In this document: positions 34,711 to 47,117 of the stretch, piece by piece | Layout of the letters: each line of letters starts with the position of its first letter | Position numbering within the stretch: the stretch's first letter is position 1 | Assembly: GCA_028583605.1 (NCBI GenBank) | Contig: CM053325.1 | Span: 37,127,435-37,191,434 of the forward strand | Reading direction: 5' to 3' | DNA: 64,000 nt | DNA from: Dastarcus helophoroides | Taxonomy: Eukaryota > Arthropoda > Insecta > Coleoptera > Bothrideridae | Made by a program: the position numbers and the translations under genes | The notes under the pieces: model-generated | What the model was told of the DNA's origin: nothing | Seen by the model: the letters and a program-made list of their open reading frames with translations, nothing else | Databases searched by the model: none

Positions 34711-37700
34711 CGTGGAACCATCGCTTTTATCATTTCGAAAAAAGTCAAACTCTTCAAAAAAAAAGGTGAAATTGTAAAAAAAAATTAACTAAAAAATAAT
34801 TTTTGAAAACTTTGAAGAAGGTCGTTTGCAAAAACACAAACATTTTTAAAACGTTAGTCTTTTTAAAAAGGTAAAAATCTTAAAAAGATAGAAAAAAATA
34901 CCAAGTAATTATTGAAATTTTGAAAAAAACTACTAATTTTATAAAAGTAAAAGCTTTGGACAAATGTTTAAACTTAAAAAGTTCAAAATCATCATAAAAA
35001 AAATTGTGTTGCGTATTGTATATTGAAATAAATAAAAAACTTTTTCTTCATGTCGCGTCAATTATTTTGTGACGTCAATAGCTATTTTGTGTGCTGTACC
35101 TTGAAATCAATTGGTTTGCATCGTAAACTTTTCAAATGGAATGCAAAAATCTTTGACCATAAAGCGAAAGCCGTGAACATTACCTCATTCGTGACCAACA
35201 GAACGCACAACAGAATTTTTTATTGATTTGAATTTGCCCTAAAATATCGAAATTTTTGGGAAACAATTCAAGCATTTTAAACATTTTCAAAAAAAATCAA
35301 ATTCTCTTAAAAGCCGGAATTTTGCGTGGAAATTGTCAATGAATTTCGCAATTTTTAAAATTTCAAATTCTTGGTCAGAATTTTGTAAGTTCTCAAAGTG
35401 TCAAAATTTTCCATAAAAGTGCAAATTTACAGAAAAAATTAATGTAAAAAAAATCAAAATATTCAAAAATAAGATAAAAGTTAGAAAAAAGTTGAAATAG
35501 CTAGTTAAAATGGGCCGATCTAATTAGTAGTTGTGACCGGCAGAGCTGCAGTAGTCTGCGGTTGGTGATTGATCTGAAGGTTTTGTTATGTGTAAAGTCC
35601 AGATGTTATTGCACTAAAATATCCCCAAAATTGCACCAAAAATTCCATTAGAAAATGCCAAAATTGGCGTATAAATATTACAAATGGCACCATAAAGTAT
35701 TACTATAAATTAATGAAGATTAAAAAAAAATGTTTATAAAAAATAACATTATACTTTAATCAAACCGATATAAACATTCGCAGTGATAATTGCAATTAGG
35801 AATTTTCTTTCATTTGGGGCATCGAAATGCTAATTTGTTAGAGGGATAATGCCTTTTACAAAAGTCTCACATAGCCTCGGTAAAATTTGGTTTTTTATCA
35901 AACATTATAGATATTATAAGTAACATTTGTTTGTTAATAGCCTTTGTAATTTTTTTAAAGCTGTTTTGTGTATTCCTGCAAAAATTTTGTTTTGTAAATA
36001 CTGAATAGTAAAGTATAACAAAGTAAAGTTACCGATTTTTTTATTTGGCATCTGTCAAGTATTTTTTAGTCGCAGGTTGTACCTACAGTTTCTCACATCA
36101 CATCCTATAAATTACCTTTCCATCACTTAAATAAATTTCACTTTCTTTATTGTATACATTAAGCCAAGGAATAGAGCATTTACCAGTAGATGATCACTAA
36201 AAGTTGTTTAAAACCCTTTTCATGCATTTTTTTTTTAATTTTCGCTTTTTATCTGCATGTATTCTTATTTCTTTAAAATTTCGCCAACATCTATTTAACA
36301 ACATTTTTTGTTAACAGTTTAAAACATTGTTGACTTTAAAATCAAAATATTAAAATATAAATTTAAAGTTTTATCTGAAAACTTTTAATTAAAGTGAAAT
36401 TAAATATTTCACCTCAAAATCTTTTGAATATAATCGTTGGAATTTTGACTTTTATCTGAACGTTTTGACCTTTCCAATATTTCGCTTTAAAATCGAAATT
36501 TAAGAAAAATTAAAATTATTGTTTTAAATTTGAAAATAAAAAATTCAAACTCTCAAAATTCTAAAAATGTTCAGTTTTTAAAAAATCAAAATGCACAAAA
36601 AAAAATTCTAAAACATAAAAATGTAAAAAAAACCGAAATTCAAAAAAGTCAAAATTTTCAAAAATCAAAAAGAAACGAAATCTTAAAATATCGAAATTAT
36701 GAAAGGTGTTGAAATTAAAAAAAAAATAAATTTACAAAAAAATTGAAACTTTGGAAATAAAGCGAATTTAAAAAAAAATGTCAAACATGTCGAAATTTTT
36801 AAAAATGTAAAAATGTTAATAACAATCGAAAGTATTGAAAAAAGTTCAAATTTTGAAAAAAGTTGATAATGTTGAAGCCAAACTTTTAAATAAATTCAAA
36901 ATTTTGAAAAATGTTGATATTTTCATGAAATGTTACAATGCACAAAAAATTTAAAATGAAAATTCTAAAACAATCCCAAAGTTTTGATATTTTCAAAATT
37001 TGAAAATTCGAAAAAAATGGCGAAATTTTGAAACGCATTCGTCACTTTTTAAGAGAAGTTTAAACTTTGGAAAGTAATTTAAAAAATTCAAAAGTCGTGA
37101 AAATTTTGAAAAAAAAGTATCTTTGTATTCGTTTAAATTGTCAAAAAAACTAAATTTTCTGATAAAAGAAAATTATCAGAAACGTTAAAAATTTCACAAA
37201 TTATCGAAATTTTGAGAAGGTAAATTTTTTTTAAAAATGATAATTTTCGACCGTTCAAATTTTCGGAAAGCATTTTTTAAAAAAGTTAAACAAAAATTTT
37301 TAAAAATAACATAAGGATTTTCAAAATTTCGAAAATATGAAAAAAGTTCGACATTTTGAAAAATTCGCAGAATAGCCAAAAATTTAAAAAGAAGTCCACA
37401 TAAAAAGAAAATCTTGCAGAAATAATAGAAATTTAAAAAAAAACGAGATTTAAAAAAAATTTAAACTTTGCAAAAAGTTAAAAAAATGGAAATGTTGAAA
37501 ATCTCTAACATTTCGAAAACTCGAAATTTTGAAAAAAGTTCAGCCTGCAAGAAACCTGATATTTGCAAAAAGCGTAAATATTTTCAAAGAGCAGAAATTT
37601 GAAAGAAATTAAAAAAGTCAAGATTTTCAATAAGCCCACATTGTCTACAAAAAATCTAAACTTTGAAAGACTAAAATTTTCAAAAAAAGTAAACATTTTT

Positions 37701-38690
37701 GAAGAAAGGTAAATTTTCAAAAGAAAAAAAAATTGAGAAAACAATTGAAAATTTGAAAAAAGTGGAAATTTTAGGATGCCGAAATTAAAACATAGTCAAA
37801 AGGTAACGTTTTGAGAGTAAAAGTTTTCAGGAAAGATGAAATTTTTAAAAACACTCAAAATTTAAAAAAATCTAATTTTTAAAAAAGCAGGAACCTAAAG
37901 TCGAAATTTAAGAAAGACAAAATATTTTTAAAATGAGCAAATTTTAAAAACTGAATAATTTGAAAGAAATTAAAATCTTCGAAGTCCGAATTCTGAGAAA
38001 GCGGCACAAAAAAATCAAAATTTTCAAAAAAATAGAAAATTTTGAAAAAATTAAAGTTTTCCAAAAATTGGCGAAAATAAAAAATTTAATTTTGAAAAAG
38101 CCAAAAACTTCAAAATTCGATTTTTTTAAGGGTCAAAATTTTAAAAAAGTATTTTTTAAATAGATGAAAATTATGGAGTCAAAGTTAAAAAAAAAATCGC
38201 GATTTTCAGAAAATTGTTGAAATTTTGAGAATAAGGTTAAATTCTGAAATAAACTTTCATAATTTTCAATAAATAAATAAATATTTTTGTAAAAGTCAAA
38301 ATTTTCAAAAGAAGTTAATTTCATCTAAAAATAGCTGAAATTTTGCAAAAAGTCAAAATATTAAAAAAGTGAAAAATTTTAAAAAAGCAAAATCCGCATT
38401 TTCAATAAAAACTAGAAATAAAAAATCTAAATTTTTAGAAAAGTAGCAAAATAAAAAAAAGATTTTTTAGAAAAGGGAAACTTAAAAAAAATCGTTTTTT
38501 AAATCAAAATATTCAAAAAATGTAAAATTCTTTACAAAGTTGGGATTTTTAAAATTAAATCTTGAAAATAAATATTAACAATAATTAATGTTTAAAGTAA
38601 ATACAAATTTTTTTTTATTGTGAAATTAAAGAATCTTTCATTATAATGTCTATTTAGAATAACTTTTCAAACTAAAATGTTCTAATTATA
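34711..38690. repeat. A/T quasi-satellite block, A-sense
   Basis: About 34.73-35.05, 35.22-35.5 and 36.45-38.6 kb are nearly continuous A-sense quasi-satellite (AAATTTTGAAAAAAGTC variants). The interval 35.5-36.3 kb is more complex, with a small G+C-richer patch at 35.52-35.6 kb, and holds nothing recognisable. Lys/Phe/Asn-rich frames on both strands are artefacts of composition. Confidence 0.6.
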
Positions 38691-39560
38691 GTTTCTGCCG
38701 GAAATACATAAACCTCGAAAGGCGGTGAGACCAATTGTGTCAGTTATCGGAACACCGACCTATAATTTATCAAAATGACTAGTAAAAGAATTCAGCAAAT
38801 TAGAATTGCAACAACTCACTTTGTCAGTCAAGAATTCCCAAGAGTATGTGCAGAAAATTCAGAATGAAGAGTTGTTGGAAGGTGAAATGCTGGTTCTTTG
38901 GATGTTTCTTTCCTCTTTCCCAGTGTACCCATACCTCAAACCTTATTATACCTTTGAGATCTGCTGGAATCTAATAACCTTTCAGGCAAAATTATCACGT
39001 TTTCCAACAGTTAAATTCACCGAAGAATTAGAGAAAGAAGCAGCTTTACCATTTTTAGACACTTTAGTTTTTAGGAATAAAAATAGATTATAATTTGATG
39101 TATATAGGAAAGATTCCAGTACCTTCCGCTATATAACTTCTGATTCTAGCCATTGCATATAACACAAAATGGCAAGCTTCAACTTCATTGTCCATCGCCT
39201 TCTGAGTCTTTCTCTTAATAGAGCGAAAGATTCGGAAAGGTGTTGAAGACAATTAAACATATAGGTGAAGTTAATGGATTCGATCCAAATATTACTTATA
39301 AAATTAATAATAGGAAAAAATTCAAATGTTAATTGGTGAATACCACAACTTTCCGAGCTGATGAAAACAACAACTTTAAGTTCGTCTCACTTCTATTTGA
39401 ATTCTCGCTTACGCAAGGTTTGGGTGAAAATTTACGAAAACAGAGCTTCCGGGTTGTTTATACTCCTAACGGCAAAATGGGATACCCAGCCTTCAATATA
39501 TAAGAATCTTTTGCAATCCCCCCTTGGAGAACCATGCTTTTTTAAAATAAAATAATATAT
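38691..39560 (+). pseudogene. Penelope-like element reverse transcriptase remnant
   Basis: Plus-strand frames show the ordered motifs of Penelope-type RT. PEIHKPRKAVRPIVS and GTPTYNLSK come first. Next is VKNSQEYVQKI, then, after a frameshift, a SLDVSFLFPSVPIP segment matching the first catalytic Asp box. Then come KFTEELEKEAALPFLD with the FDVYRKDSS segment, a VHRLLSLSLNRA helix and, in another frame, LRKQSFRVVYTPNGKMG from the thumb. The YxDD catalytic box is not found; a deletion lies between 38940 and 39000. No GIY-YIG endonuclease was recognised downstream. Penelope-like elements prime reverse transcription at broken or nicked DNA ends. Confidence 0.75.
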
Positions 39561-42500
39561 AATACACATAATTCATGAGTAATAAAACTGTTTAGTTTTA
39601 CTGAAATTAATCTCTATTACTAAAAGGGACGAAAGAAATTTTTGAGTTATTCTTTCATATCAGAGTCCACATCCATTTACAATACCTGGTGTAAATCTGA
39701 ACATAATTAAACTGGCGTCGTAATTAAGATAACGACGTAACCTAAGATGAAGTCTGTCGTCAAAACAGATTTAATTCGGTAGATCATGTGTGTAGCGTAG
39801 TGAAAGGGTCAGTCCGATAATGTACGTTCTCTCTATAGAAGCCATAAATAACAGAGAAAAGAGGCGAACAACCCAACTGTCCGATCAACATTCGGATTAA
39901 ATGTTAAACTGTAATACATTCTTCTAATTCTTGTAACTACGCAGTTATGTGAAGCTGCTTCTCGGAAAGCTCACCATTTTTATTGAAGAAAGCTCGCGCA
40001 TTAAAATTCCGTATAACAAATATTATTCTACGCGATTTCCAGTCGCTCATAAAAATAGACTAGATAAGGGGACAGTGCAATCGCAAAAATTGCTTATTGC
40101 TGTTGAACCAATTTTAATTCTGCATCTGCCTGAAATTAAATCTCAATTAGTAGTTGGTGCGGCTTGCGATATGACATAATTTTTCTATTCACAGTATCGT
40201 TTAACTTAAGTAAGTTAAGTAATGCCTGCTCTTCGCTCTTGTGATTGCTTCATTATTCAGTAATTCGTTGTTGAATTACGTCCTGTTCCTTTGCGTAAAT
40301 AAAGTGGTTAACTTCACGGCATATTTATAATTTAATCCGACAAATAAGAATACTGAAGTCAGAGCATCAAAATTTGTAGCGTTAAAAAGTAACTAATTAT
40401 CATTATCCATACTAAAGCACTGAACTAAACACTGTCAAACAAGTCCAAAGAACACCCCTTTACCACATCGGAAATTAAATAAATAATTACGTGATACGTA
40501 TTTCGCCAGCAGAACTGGCATTTTCAAGCGTACTAATCCGAAAAGATTAGCAAATCATCTGCATTGAGATTCATCGAATTATTTATCTAATTGCCGATGT
40601 TGATATGTTATATTTGATCGTATTATAAGTCCTTGCCTAAATGGACACAGTCGTTTAGGATGCATTTACTGCATCGTTTCAGAAACTTTTAGCGTGTATA
40701 ATATTGTTGCGGTATCGCCTTATTATTCATAAAAAATAAATTTCCAAAACTACTGCCTCTCAATTGAAATATGTAATTAAAAGTAAACTATACGTTGGTA
40801 GATTACTTGGACTTGGCTAACTTATTTTTCAAAACCTTCCAGTAAAATTTAAAACTTTTCGTCAAAATTGAATCTATAAAAGTAATGATGGAATACATCA
40901 AAATTGTATTAAAATGAGTAAATAAACAACATGTTTGTTATGACCAGGTAATTATTCTCACAAAAATTGCTTAGGTTTGTAAAAACCCTGACCCTCTTCT
41001 ATTGCTGAAAATAGTGGTAGAAAGGCGAAACCATCGAAAATCGGATGCACGGTACGGTTCAAAAGGAATGAAGAATTTTGGGTACAGAAATTGTGGAGTT
41101 CGGAATTCAGATCCTAGAAACTAAAAATTTCAAAGATTTTGGTATTCAGGTTTGTCAAATTGTAAACATTATGGTTTGTAGTCTTTCGAAAGAGTCCGTA
41201 TAGAATTTTTTTTAAAACTCTAATACAATTCGTAATATAAATCTAGACTACAGAACAAAATTTTAAAAAGCACTGACAGGATAATTTGTTGGTAGTTGGA
41301 TCAGTCGCTGCCAGTTAGCCCAGACGAATAAATTTTACATTCGTTTTGTGAAACCGATGAAAAAATATGCAAAAATTCAACAACCCACGTGTTAAATATT
41401 CGTTTTGAAATGGAACCACCAAAATGAATTATGGCCAATTATGTAACTTCCATTTCGAAATTAAGTTAATTTCGCCTAATGAGGCGCACTAATGCTGCAT
41501 GCTGATGAGTCAGTCCATATCCATAAAAAATATCGGAAAAGAGAATTATAACGTAAAAATGAGTCTAATATATGCGGAGGTATCGAGCTGACTTAATTAG
41601 CATCTCTAAATTGTTTCATCTAGTCTCATTTCTGAATTCCACATTACACATAAATATTCAGGTGTTTCGATAAAAAGGTCGTTGACGGTAGACCTAACGT
41701 TCTGCAAAATATGTTTGTCTTTAGATTATAAAAATAGCCGAGGTCGCAATATCGAAAATAACAGGTTGAAAGCGAGAAACCGATTTAATTTAATAGATAA
41801 TGCGTATCAAATTTGTCTCTGGGAGCTCCAATCTAATTTAGAAGCAGAAATGTGGAGTGGTTCGTGAGATTTATGTGAGATTTATGCAATTCATTTATAT
41901 ATCCCATTAGGAATAACCAGAAATTTTAGATATTTTAATGGAGCAGTCTACCATCGACTGAAATAGTTTATTAGAATTCTTTTGAAATTCTAGCATTCTA
42001 TCGCTTTTTGTTTACATAATTTATTATCAGTGTTTACAAGAAGTCACCAAATAATTTACATCTCTTTAGATGCTGTATAAAGTAACTCTTAATTTGGTGC
42101 CCTTATGACTAAATTTCATTTCACTACCAAAAAAACTTGATGGAAAAGTTTTCAAGAGAAATATAGCGTATTTTCCAAAATTTTTGCTGGGGAACTTTGA
42201 AGATTGGAAGCCGCTTTTCGAAATCATTGGTTTTTAACTGATAGTAACCGGCCATTACCAGTTCTTAATGCTATATCAGTAGAAACCGAATATGTTGCAG
42301 TAAGAAAAAAAATCAAGTAGGAATTAGAAAACATGCAAAACGTTCGGTTCAAAGTAAAATATGTAAAAAAAGATGCAATATTCTTTATTAATATGAAAAA
42401 AGTACATCATAAATAAGTCTCCATACAAGTCTAAGGTACATAAATTAAAATTGTATAAAGAACAAATTTTATAATAAAATAAAAGAGCTACACAAAAATA

Positions 42501-42889
42501 ATAATTATGCATGCAAACACTTTATTTACGAATTCATACATATATGTTTAAAATTCACCTATATTACAAAATTAAAATTTTTCTGACCATTAAAAAAGTT
42601 CGGACAAATCTTGAAAGTCTAAGTGTCTGGAAAAAAAATCTGAATCTAACGGCAAAACCTTGACCTGAGTGGAGAATTTTCAATCTTAATAGCGAAACTG
42701 ATATTTTTTATTTTAAAATTTTGACTTCTTAAATTTGCGAACCAAATTCGCCCCTTTTATCTTTTTTACAAAATGTTATTTTATCTATTCTCGAAATGTT
42801 AAGTTGAAATTTCCAGGGAAAACCGGATTTTTACATTTTGAGATTTTTTTTCGAAATTTCTACTTTTTTCTTAGAATTTCAATCTAAAA
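39561..42889. other. Intergenic DNA, no gene recognised
   Basis: ATG frames at 39949-40179 (76 codons) and 41682-41867 (61 codons) have no recognisable domain. A hairpin with flanking TACGTATTTC and ATTTTCAAGC at 40496-40532 is listed separately. From about 42.6 kb the T-sense quasi-satellite resumes. Confidence 0.35.
40496..40532 (-). repeat. Hairpin resembling a Penelope-type terminal motif
   Basis: On the minus strand the order is GCTTGAAAATGCCAG, loop, CTGGCGAAATACGTA: a 5-bp stem between a GAAaATG-like and a CGAAAtACG-like flank. The layout (GAAGATG - hairpin - CGAAACG) resembles a motif often seen at ends of Penelope-like elements. It lies 0.9 kb beyond the RT remnant, so it may mark that element's edge. 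Confidence 0.35.
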
Positions 42890-43122
42890 TATTAAAATAC
42901 AAATCTTGTCTCCTGAAAACAAGAAAAATTAAAAAAACACAATATAGGTTGCTCTAAAGCATTATCTTCAGAGAGATACTGACCTCTCTGTAGATGACAG
43001 CTTTGCTATCGAAACGCATTAGAGCAACCTCTGTTGTGTTTTTTAATCTTAATTAATTTCAGAAGACAATATTTGTATTTCAATTTTTGAAGATAACCAA
43101 GAATCAGACCGTTCCACCAAAA
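42890..43122. mobile_element. Fold-back repeat FB, copy 1
   Basis: AAATACAAATCTTGTC...TTAAAAAAACACAA...GGTTGCTCTAA is followed 90 bases later by its inverted counterpart TTAGAGCAACC...TTGTGTTTTTTAATC...GACAATATTTGTATTTC. The right side continues with TTGAAGATAACCAAG...CCGTTCCACCAAAA, a tail shared by the other copies. The centre contains CTTCAGAGAG and a CTTTGCTATCGAAACGCATT segment. No coding capacity. Confidence 0.8.
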
Positions 43123-43269
43123 TCTGAAACATGTTGATTTATTTTTTTTTCGAAAATTTTGACGTTAATATGAAAGTTTAATCATTTTTTGGAAGTTAAA
43201 ATAATTTTTTCAGAAATTTTAATTTTTCTTATTTTGTTCTAGTCTCAATTTCATTTTTTTGTTTTTAAA

Positions 43270-44265
43270 TTTAATCCACTCGCAAAGGGTAACCCCATTA
43301 TGCTTTCAAAGCACTACGAGTAGGATGCGGAAACAAGGATAGATGGCGATGAAGCGCCTTCTTAAACAAGGATAGGTTGTAATTTTTGGAGATATGCCTT
43401 TCGGTAACAAGTTCCATAACTTAAAAGTTCTATAGAGAAAAGAGTCTACGTAGACTGAAGTCCTCACTCTGTCAAGCTGGACCGCACAGGAATTTGCTGT
43501 CTCCGACTGTCTAGTACGCCTCAAGAATCTTGCCCTTGGGAAGAATAATCCTATTAGTTCCTGCGAACATCTTCTAGATAGTACTTGTAGGAAAGAGACA
43601 AGTCACCAACCATACGCCTGTGCTCTAATGTTTCGAAAGAATCGGTCAGACTCTCGTCATCAATTAGGCGAATTGCCCTTCTTTGAATTGAATCCAAGAG
43701 ATCTAAAATGTGTTTTGGGGCTAAACTTCAAACATGAGAACAGTATTCTAGTGTTGGCCTAACTTGAGCTTTGTATAGTGTTAATAGCTGATGAGATGTG
43801 AAGTACTTTTTAGTCTAAAAAGAAAGCCTAGCTTCTGAGAGGCGGATTTGGCAATGGCGCGCACATGATCGTCCCAAGAGAAGTTAGTGCTCCCATTCAC
43901 TCCTAGGATAGATAGGTTAGATCCCATCGAAAGGATTTTACCGTCCACTAGCATGTTTGTTGCATTATCCCTTGATGTTTTCTTAGAGAAAACCGCAGCT
44001 TGAGTTTTTGAAGCGTCGAAGTCGACCAAATTGTTCTTACCCCATTCCAGAATAATCTTGAGATCTTGATTAATTGTCTGTATCTGCTGTTCCCTTAGTC
44101 GATTTGAAGCAGCGATAGATAATGGTTTGTCGGAGAAGAAAGATGACACAAGGTTACTATCATCTGCGTAGCATTATATAGGATTGGAAATTGAAGCTAA
44201 GAGATCGTTTATGTGTAACAGAAATAGAGTAGGAGATAAACAGAGCCCTGAGGCACCCCTGCATC
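43270..44265 (-). pseudogene. CR1/Jockey-type LINE, 5'-truncated ORF2
   Basis: The minus strand begins inside RT: GVPQGSV near 44250, then, after a frameshift, CYADDS near 44170, the catalytic box. It continues through LEWGKNNLVDFDASKTQ and LGVNGSTNFSWDDHV, then KAQVRPTLEYCSHV and RRAIRLIDD. The C-terminal FLYRTFKLWNLLPKGI, followed by CLRRRF, is the typical end of such RT proteins. In-frame stops at about 43725 and 43560 and at least one shift inactivate it. No RNase H follows. The truncated 5' end with intact C terminus is what target-primed reverse transcription typically leaves. The clade is uncertain between CR1- and Jockey-like. Confidence 0.75.
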
Positions 44266-44279
44266 ATAAATAATTTTAA

Positions 44280-45875
44280 CTATTCTCAACCTTTACAGTT
44301 TAAATATAAAAAGTCGAAGAATTTTTTCTTTAAATATACCGGTATATCGACTATTTTCAAAATTTCTTCTTTTTCTACAAATTTCGAAATATGATAATTC
44401 TAATTCAGGTTTAGGATTTAAAACCCCGTTTACAAATTATTGTAAGTATACTGCAAAAATTTTGAATTTTGTGTCTAATATGTGCCTGTTTTTCTGCAGC
44501 TTTGACTTTTTCCTTAAAACTTCGGGTTTAATTTCACAATGATACAGGGCCGTACCGTGCTATAATGCAAAGAGGAACCGCATCAGGCGGCACCTTAAAG
44601 AGACGGCATAAGCAGCAAAATCAATATTTAATTGGAGCCATTCAATAATTAATAATTTTTACACATCGCTTTTCCATATGGGTCTGTCAATGGTGGGCAA
44701 ATGCGGCTCTGAGCATTAAGTTGACTGCTGCTCCCATTGAAATTTTAATGTTCTTTTATTAATTTAGAACTTTTTTTATAACTTTTGCTTATCTAATATT
44801 TATGAAAAAGAAAAAAGTCTAAAAAAAAGGTTGATACTTTTTATATAAACGTCGAGTTTTTTCTTGAAATTTCCATTTTTCTTTCCTGAAAATTCTGCGT
44901 TTACATTTTAAAATTCTTATAATTTTTGAAACTAACCTAAAAATTTCAAAAAGGAATCGAAAAATATCCTTAAAATTGTCAAGATCAAAGATGGACAACG
45001 TTAAAAAAAATTAGAAATTTAAAGCCAAAGTCGAGATCCTGAAAACAGGTTACAACTTTCAAAAATAGTCAAAACTTTGGAGAAACCAACAAAAGTTTGA
45101 AAAATGGTTAACATTTTTCATAAAACTCGAAAGTGTGAAAAAGACTAACATTTTCAAAGTCGACATTTTGAGAAAATAAAAAATAATATAATTTTCATTA
45201 ATTATTATATTATATAATTAATAAAAATTTGTAGCAAAAAATTTTATGATTCTAAAAAGATTAAATTCTGTAAGATTCAAAATATTAAAAATCAAAAATT
45301 TCCACACAAAGCATATATTTTAATAAGGTCAAACGTTTCTCAAAAAGTAAAATTTTTTGAAAATCGAAATCTTCAAGTAAAGAAAAAATTAAGAGAATAA
45401 GTCGAATTTTTGAATATCGTTTGAAAATTAAAAAAAAATAAGTTGAAATTATTAAAAAAGATCGTAAAATTTTTAAGTCGAGATTTCACGATAAATCCAA
45501 AAATCTCAGAAAATAGGAAATTCTTCTAAAAAATAAACTAGCAAAATAAATATTCTGAACACAATTTGAAAGGTTCAAAAAACCTCAAATCCCAACAAGG
45601 GTCAATAATGGAAATATTGGAACCTTATAATTGAACCTAAAAAAAAACAAATCGAACAATTGAAAAAAAAGGGTAAGCACCTTTATTACATTTTTTTAAA
45701 GTGTAATTTTTTAAAAAGCCAACATTTAAAAAAAAAAACAGTAAGCAATTATGTGTAAAATAATTAAAATAATAAACAATCAAAAGCTCAAAATATCGAA
45801 TTTAAAGTGGTGATGAAAAAACTCGAAATTTAAATAGTTTTCAAACAAATCTAACTTAAATGTCTCAATTTTTTA
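44280..45875. repeat. A/T quasi-satellite with a possible hAT-like end
   Basis: 44.28-44.53 and 44.76-44.93 kb are T-sense; 44.94-45.87 kb are A-sense. Between them, 44542-44740 is a G+C-richer patch starting ACAGGGCCGTACC and containing AGGCGGCACC, similar in style to CAGGGCC termini of some hAT elements. No matching inverted end was found. Confidence 0.4.
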
Positions 45876-46106
45876 GTGAGTCCTTGGTTATCTTCAAAAA
45901 GTAAAATACAGAACTTGTCCCCTGAAACCATGAAAGATTAAAAACACAACAATGGTTGCTCTGACGCGTTTCGATAGTTTCGACATCTTCAGAGAGATAT
46001 AGTATTTTGTATCTTATATTGTGTTTTTAATCTTTCTTGGTTTTAGGGGACAAGATTTGTAAGTCAAGTTTTGAACATAGCCAAGGACCAGTCCGTTCCA
46101 CCAAAA
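45876..46106. mobile_element. Fold-back repeat FB, copy 2
   Basis: Same structure as copy 1, with AAAACACAACAATGGTTGCTC on the left arm and TATTGTGTTTTTAATC on the right, and GGACAAGATTTG at the inner right. This copy alone retains part of the outer tail on both sides (GTCCTTGGTTATCTTC at 45880 and its complement at 46070-46090). That shows the full terminal repeats run from GGTGGAACGGAC to the centre. The core has ACGCGTTTCGATAG and CTTCAGAGAG. Confidence 0.8.
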
Positions 46107-46546
46107 ATATTTTAAGTGTAATTTCAAATAGTTCAAAATGTCAAGAAAAAGCTACAATAAAAAAAAGAACAATAAAGAAACTTCGAATTTGAATTGGAAA
46201 TTCTAATAAAATAAACTAGAAATTGTAAAACAAATACCAGTTTTGAAAAACATTTGGTCTGATTTCTTAATTTGGTTTTAAAATTTCAATTTTTAGATAT
46301 GCTGCTCCAATAAAATACCCAACTAGGGAGAATTTGTGGCAATTCCACGAAAAAGTGGTTTTTGCAATAACATCCACTTAACTGAAATATCGATGTAATA
46401 TCCTTCAAATCATATTAAATTACACAGCATCTCACTTTCGGTATTTAATAAAATTATACAGATTACCTTGGCACTTTTAAATGACTATAATTAATAATTT
46501 ATAAGAACCCAAGTACAGATATGATTAGATTAAAGCGACGATATCA

Positions 46547-47117
46547 TTGAAAGCACTGAAAATAAAACGCCAATACTTAACCGCTATCCAAATTATGGAA
46601 GTATCCAATGAATGTGACGAATTCTCATTTGCTTTAATTCATTGGATTAGTGGCAATAATCCAAATAGAGATATGTTTGAAGACGAAAATCTCAATCAAC
46701 TTCTAATTTCATACAAAAAATCAATCTGAGGAGATAGGAACAAGCATTTTTTGTTCGACAATCCAAACATTCATGAAACTTCTGCACCCAAAATTACGAC
46801 TAGGATAAATTGTAATTAAAACGTGAAAAAGCATGGAACAAGGAAAGTGGCGTAAGCTAACACTCGTCGAAGAAAACGTAGCTTTCTTCACTTATCTTTT
46901 ATTCAGAAGTATTGAAACTACGCTGCAAATATGGTATGTGAAACTTTTATGGTATTCTAGACTATTAAACTTTCTTGTTTGCATGATAGGCACGAGCCTA
47001 TCCGGTTTGAATTGCTGCCATTTTTTACAAATAAATAGACAGAGACATGACGGATCGGCTTATTCCTATGATAATCTTGTCATGTATGACAAACTTCATG
47101 TCATCCTGAAGGCATAA
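46547..47117 (+). pseudogene. Possible piggyBac-like transposase remnant
   Basis: Two plus-strand frames (46547-46729 and 46833-47117) stand out from the AT background. The second contains KWRKLTLVEENVAFFTYLLF, then LLNFLVCM, CHFLQINRQ and YDKLHVIL. This order loosely resembles the early catalytic part of piggyBac transposases (W-x-LT-x-E-x2-AFF-x-ILL..., then FLxFNDN..., then KLxxIL). The first frame has no match of its own. No TTAA-flanked TIRs were identified. It could equally be an unknown host exon pair. Confidence 0.3.

Noticed and set aside
36530..38324. Lys/Asn- or Phe-rich frames of 60-80 codons
   Set aside because: Translation of the A/T quasi-satellite; residue composition follows the DNA motif on both strands.
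41503..41560. Possible hammerhead ribozyme: CTGATGAG followed by GGAAAAG
   Set aside because: No stem II closes between the CTGATGA and GAAA boxes and no flanking helices pair; likely a chance match.
43790..43810. CTGATGAG as a ribozyme core
   Set aside because: It lies within the coding remnant of the CR1/Jockey-type LINE and has no GAAA partner with a closing stem.
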